Positions 61,699 through 64,000 of a stretch of DNA of 64,000 nt are shown in pieces (the stretch's first letter is position 1; each line of letters opens with the position of its first letter). The stretch comes from JALORV01 sp963724365 (GTDB taxonomy: Bacteria; Pseudomonadota; Gammaproteobacteria; Burkholderiales; Burkholderiaceae_F), in assembly GCA_963724365.1 (NCBI GenBank), contig CAVRUR010000003.1, positions 401,093 to 465,092 on the forward strand. The letters are read 5' to 3'. A program made the translations under genes and the position numbers. The notes beneath the pieces are model-generated. The model saw only the letters and a program-made list of their open reading frames with translations. It did not search any database and was not told the origin of the DNA.

Positions 61699-61797
61699 TC
61701 CTCTCCGCCCTCCATATCCCAGCGCGCGGCCGCCCGTCGCGCGCTGACCTCGCGGCCCTAGCGCCGTCGTCGCCGCGAGCCGGAGCGTCACGAAAAA

Positions 61798-61825
61798 GAC
61801 ACGCCCTCCAATCGGAGGGCGTGTC
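61798..61825 (-). terminator. Intrinsic terminator of clpB
   Basis: A 12-bp perfect stem (GACACGCCCTCC / GGAGGGCGTGTC) with a 4-base loop. On the minus strand it is followed by TTTTTCG, and it lies about 100 bases after the clpB stop. It is a classical rho-independent terminator for clpB and may also end the plus-strand 77-aa gene. Confidence 0.8.
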
Positions 61826-61836
61826 TTCGTTGCACA

Positions 61837-61864
61837 CGTAGGGGCGGGGCTTGTCCCCGCCCAT
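61837..61864. repeat. Interspersed palindromic repeat, copy 3
   Basis: CGTAGGGGCGGGGCTTGTCC continuing CCGCCCAT, the same core as at 55901 and 56036, without the CACACGGCAT tail. It lies between clpB and its terminator. Confidence 0.78.
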
Positions 61865-61923
61865 GGCACCTCGCCGGCCCAGACGCCGCCCGACGCACGT
61901 CGTGGCGCTCCACAGGAGCGGCC

Positions 61924-64000
61924 CTACCCGGCTACCTTCTTCGCTTTCTCGGCCGCCGCGCTGAACGTCAGCCCGTCCTTGCCTCGTTCCACCCGTATCG
62001 TCTGCCCCTCGTGAAACTCCCCGGACAGCAACTTCAGGGCCAGGGGGTCCTGCAGCTCCCGCTGGATGGCCCGCTTGAGCGGCCGGGCGCCAAAGTCCGG
62101 GTCATAGCCCACGTCGGCCAGGTACCCCCGGGCCTCCGCGGTCACCGTCAGGCCGTAGCCCTTGTCTTGTAGCAGCTTTTCAACCCGCCGCAGTTGGATC
62201 TCCACGATCGCGCCCAGGTGCTCCTTGCTCAGGCTGTGGAACACCACGATCTCGTCGATGCGGTTCAGGAACTCGGGGCGGAAGTGACCCTGCAGGGCGC
62301 GCGTGATCTCATCCCGCGTCGGCTTCGTGCCCGCCCTCCCACAACTGGTTGCCCAGGTTGGAGGTCATGATCACGACCGTGTTGCGGAAGTCCACCGTGC
62401 GGCCCTGGCCGTCGGTCAGGCGCCCGTCATCCAGCAACTGCAGCAGCACGTTGAAGACCTCCGTGTGGGCCTTCTCGATCTCATCGAACAGCACCACGCT
62501 GTACGGACGACGCCGCACCGCCTCGGTGAGTTGGCCGCCTTCCTCGTATCCGATGTAGCCGGGAGGCGCCCCCAGCAGCCGGCTGACCGTGTGCTTCTCC
62601 TGGTACTCGCTCATGTCGATGCGGATCATGGCCCGCTCGTCGTCGAACATGAACTCAGCCAGCGCGCGCGCCAACTCCGTCTTGCCGACGCCCGTCGGTC
62701 CGAGGAAGATGAATGAGCCGATCGGCCGGTTCGGGTCCTGCAATCCCGCACGCGCCCGCCGCACCGCATTCGATACGACCCGCACCGCCTCTTCCTGCCC
62801 GACGACCCTCAGGCGCAGGTTGTCCTCCATGTGGATCAGTTTCTGCGTCTCGCCCTCCAGCAGCTTGGACACGGGGATGCCGGTCCAGCGCGCCACGATG
62901 CTGGCGATCTCCTCCGCGTCCACTTCCTCTTTCAGCAGCGGCTGCTCGGCCTGCATCTTCTTGATACGGCTCTCCGCCGTCTTGATCTGCTCCTCCAGTT
63001 GGCGTTGATCGGTGTAGCGCAGCCGCGCCGCCTTCTCCAGGTCCGTGGCGTGCTCGGCCCGTTCGATCTCCAGCCGCGTCTGCTCCAGCTTTTCCTTCAG
63101 CCCGCGCAGCTCCCCGATGGCCTGCTTCTCCGCCTGCCAGCGCGCCGTGATGGCCTTGGAACGCTCCTGAAGTTCCGCCAGTTCCTTCTCCAGCGTCCCC
63201 AGCCGCTCCTTCGAGGCCTTGTCCTTTTCCTTCTTCAGGGCCTGGCGCTCGATCTCCAGTTGCATGATCGCCCGGTCCACCTCGTCCAGAGCCTGTGGCT
63301 TGGAATCGATCTCGGTCCGCAGCCGGGCCGCCGACTCATCGATCAGGTCGATGGCTTTGTCCGGCAGTTGTCGGTCACTGATGTAGCGGTGACTGAGCGT
63401 CGCCGCCGCGATCACGGCCGCGTCGGTGATGCGCACGCCGTGGTGCACCTCGTAGCGCTCCTTCAGCCCGCGCAGGATCGAGATGGTGTCCTCCACGCTC
63501 GGCTCCTGGATCGTCACCGGCTGGAAGCGGCGCTCCAGCGCCGGGTCCTTCTCGATGTGCTTGCGATATTCGTCGATGGTGGTGGCGCCGATCATGTGCA
63601 GCTCGCCGCGCGCCAGCATGGGCTTGAGCATATTGCCCGCGTCCATGGCGCCCTCCGCCGCACCCGCGCCGACGACCGTGTGCATCTCGTCGATGAACAG
63701 CACGATGTCGTCGGATTCGGTGACTTCCTTCAACACGGCCTTGAGCCGCTCCTCGAATTCGCCGCGGAACTTGGCGCCCGCCACCAGCGCGCCCATGTCG
63801 AGCTGCACCAGCCGCTTCTTCTTCAGCCCCTCCGGCACGTCGCCGTTGACGATGCGTTGCGCCAACCCCTCGGCGATGGCTGTCTTGCCCACGCCCGGCT
63901 CGCCGATTAGCGCCGGGTTGTTCTTGGTCCGCCGCGAGAGGATCTGGATCACATGCCGGATCTCTTCGTCGCGTCCAATGACCGGATCGAGCTTGCCCTT
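61924..64000 (-). CDS. clpB: ATP-dependent chaperone ClpB, partial (one frameshift)
   Basis: The C-terminal about 690 residues of ClpB/Hsp104; the N-domain lies beyond the window. Visible parts are KLDPVIGRDEEIRHVIQI, NBD1 with Walker A GEPGVGKTAIAEG and Walker B IVLFIDEMHT, the coiled middle domain (about 63,350-62,950), NBD2 with GPTGVGKTELARAL and VLFDEIEKAH, and the C-domain (FLNRIDEIVVFHSL). A frame slip near 62332, in a GGGCGGG run, separates TSNLGNQLWEG from the following TKPTRDEITRAL. ClpB disaggregates proteins with DnaK. It ends with KKVAG just before its repeat and terminator. Confidence 0.93.

Noticed and set aside
1..64000. CRISPR arrays, rRNA or tRNA genes
   Set aside because: No regularly spaced repeats and no cloverleaf or rRNA-like stretch was recognised by eye. 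A covariance-model scan would be needed to exclude tRNAs.

Overview
The window is GC-rich, densely coded DNA. Roughly the first 51 kb reads as one betaproteobacterium, probably Burkholderiales-like. The reasons are the end of a class I PHA synthase, a tripartite tricarboxylate (Bug/TctC) uptake system, many LysR regulators, GSH-dependent formaldehyde genes, and small families such as DUF2277 and DUF1330 that are common there.

Layout: 1-1.5 kb holds the phaC end and two small exported or membrane proteins. 1.75-9.9 kb is a complete kdp K+ uptake operon on the minus strand: a 34-aa ORF, kdpF, A, B, C, an unnamed 45-aa ORF, kdpD and kdpE. 10-13.6 kb has a CorA-like protein, a small ORF and an MFS exporter. 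13.7-15.8 kb is a TIR-Hsp70 fusion, followed by a diverged remnant of an MFS 3' end. 16-24.3 kb carries DUF1330, a metallo-beta-lactamase-fold protein and a D-glucarate operon (receptor, dehydratase, TctBA transporter, aldolase) with a divergent LysR gene and a palindromic operator. 24.3-33.8 kb is a mix: a methyltransferase, a molybdate-linked set, a DUF418 protein, a GST, an FNR-like regulator and a ferritin-like protein. 33.9-43 kb has a solute-binding protein with an IT-superfamily transporter, a PanE-like reductase, a hemerythrin, DUF2277, a TPR/HTH regulator, an NmrA-LysR pair, a beta-propeller protein and an SRPBCC protein. 43-51.3 kb has glnS, an HNH nuclease with an overlapping partner, a hydrolase, a wax-ester-synthase-like gene, and FghA/AdhC.

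From 51.34 kb the character changes. adhC stops abruptly and an AlgJ/AlgI-like sugar O-acetylation pair follows. From about 54 kb the content looks like another lineage, Chloroflexota-like in my judgement: HlyD adaptors, a MacB-type ABC pair, two paralogous lipoproteins, an interspersed GC-rich palindromic repeat and clpB. This may be a chimeric contig or transferred DNA.

At least eight otherwise intact genes carry single-base frameshifts, often in short G/C runs. This points to uncorrected long-read sequence rather than real gene decay, so 'broken' genes here should be read with that in mind. The strongest candidates for new biology are the TIR-Hsp70 protein with its duplicated flank, the coupled small membrane proteins in the kdp operon, the HNH/partner pair, and the ABC exporter operon with duplicated adaptor and lipoprotein genes.
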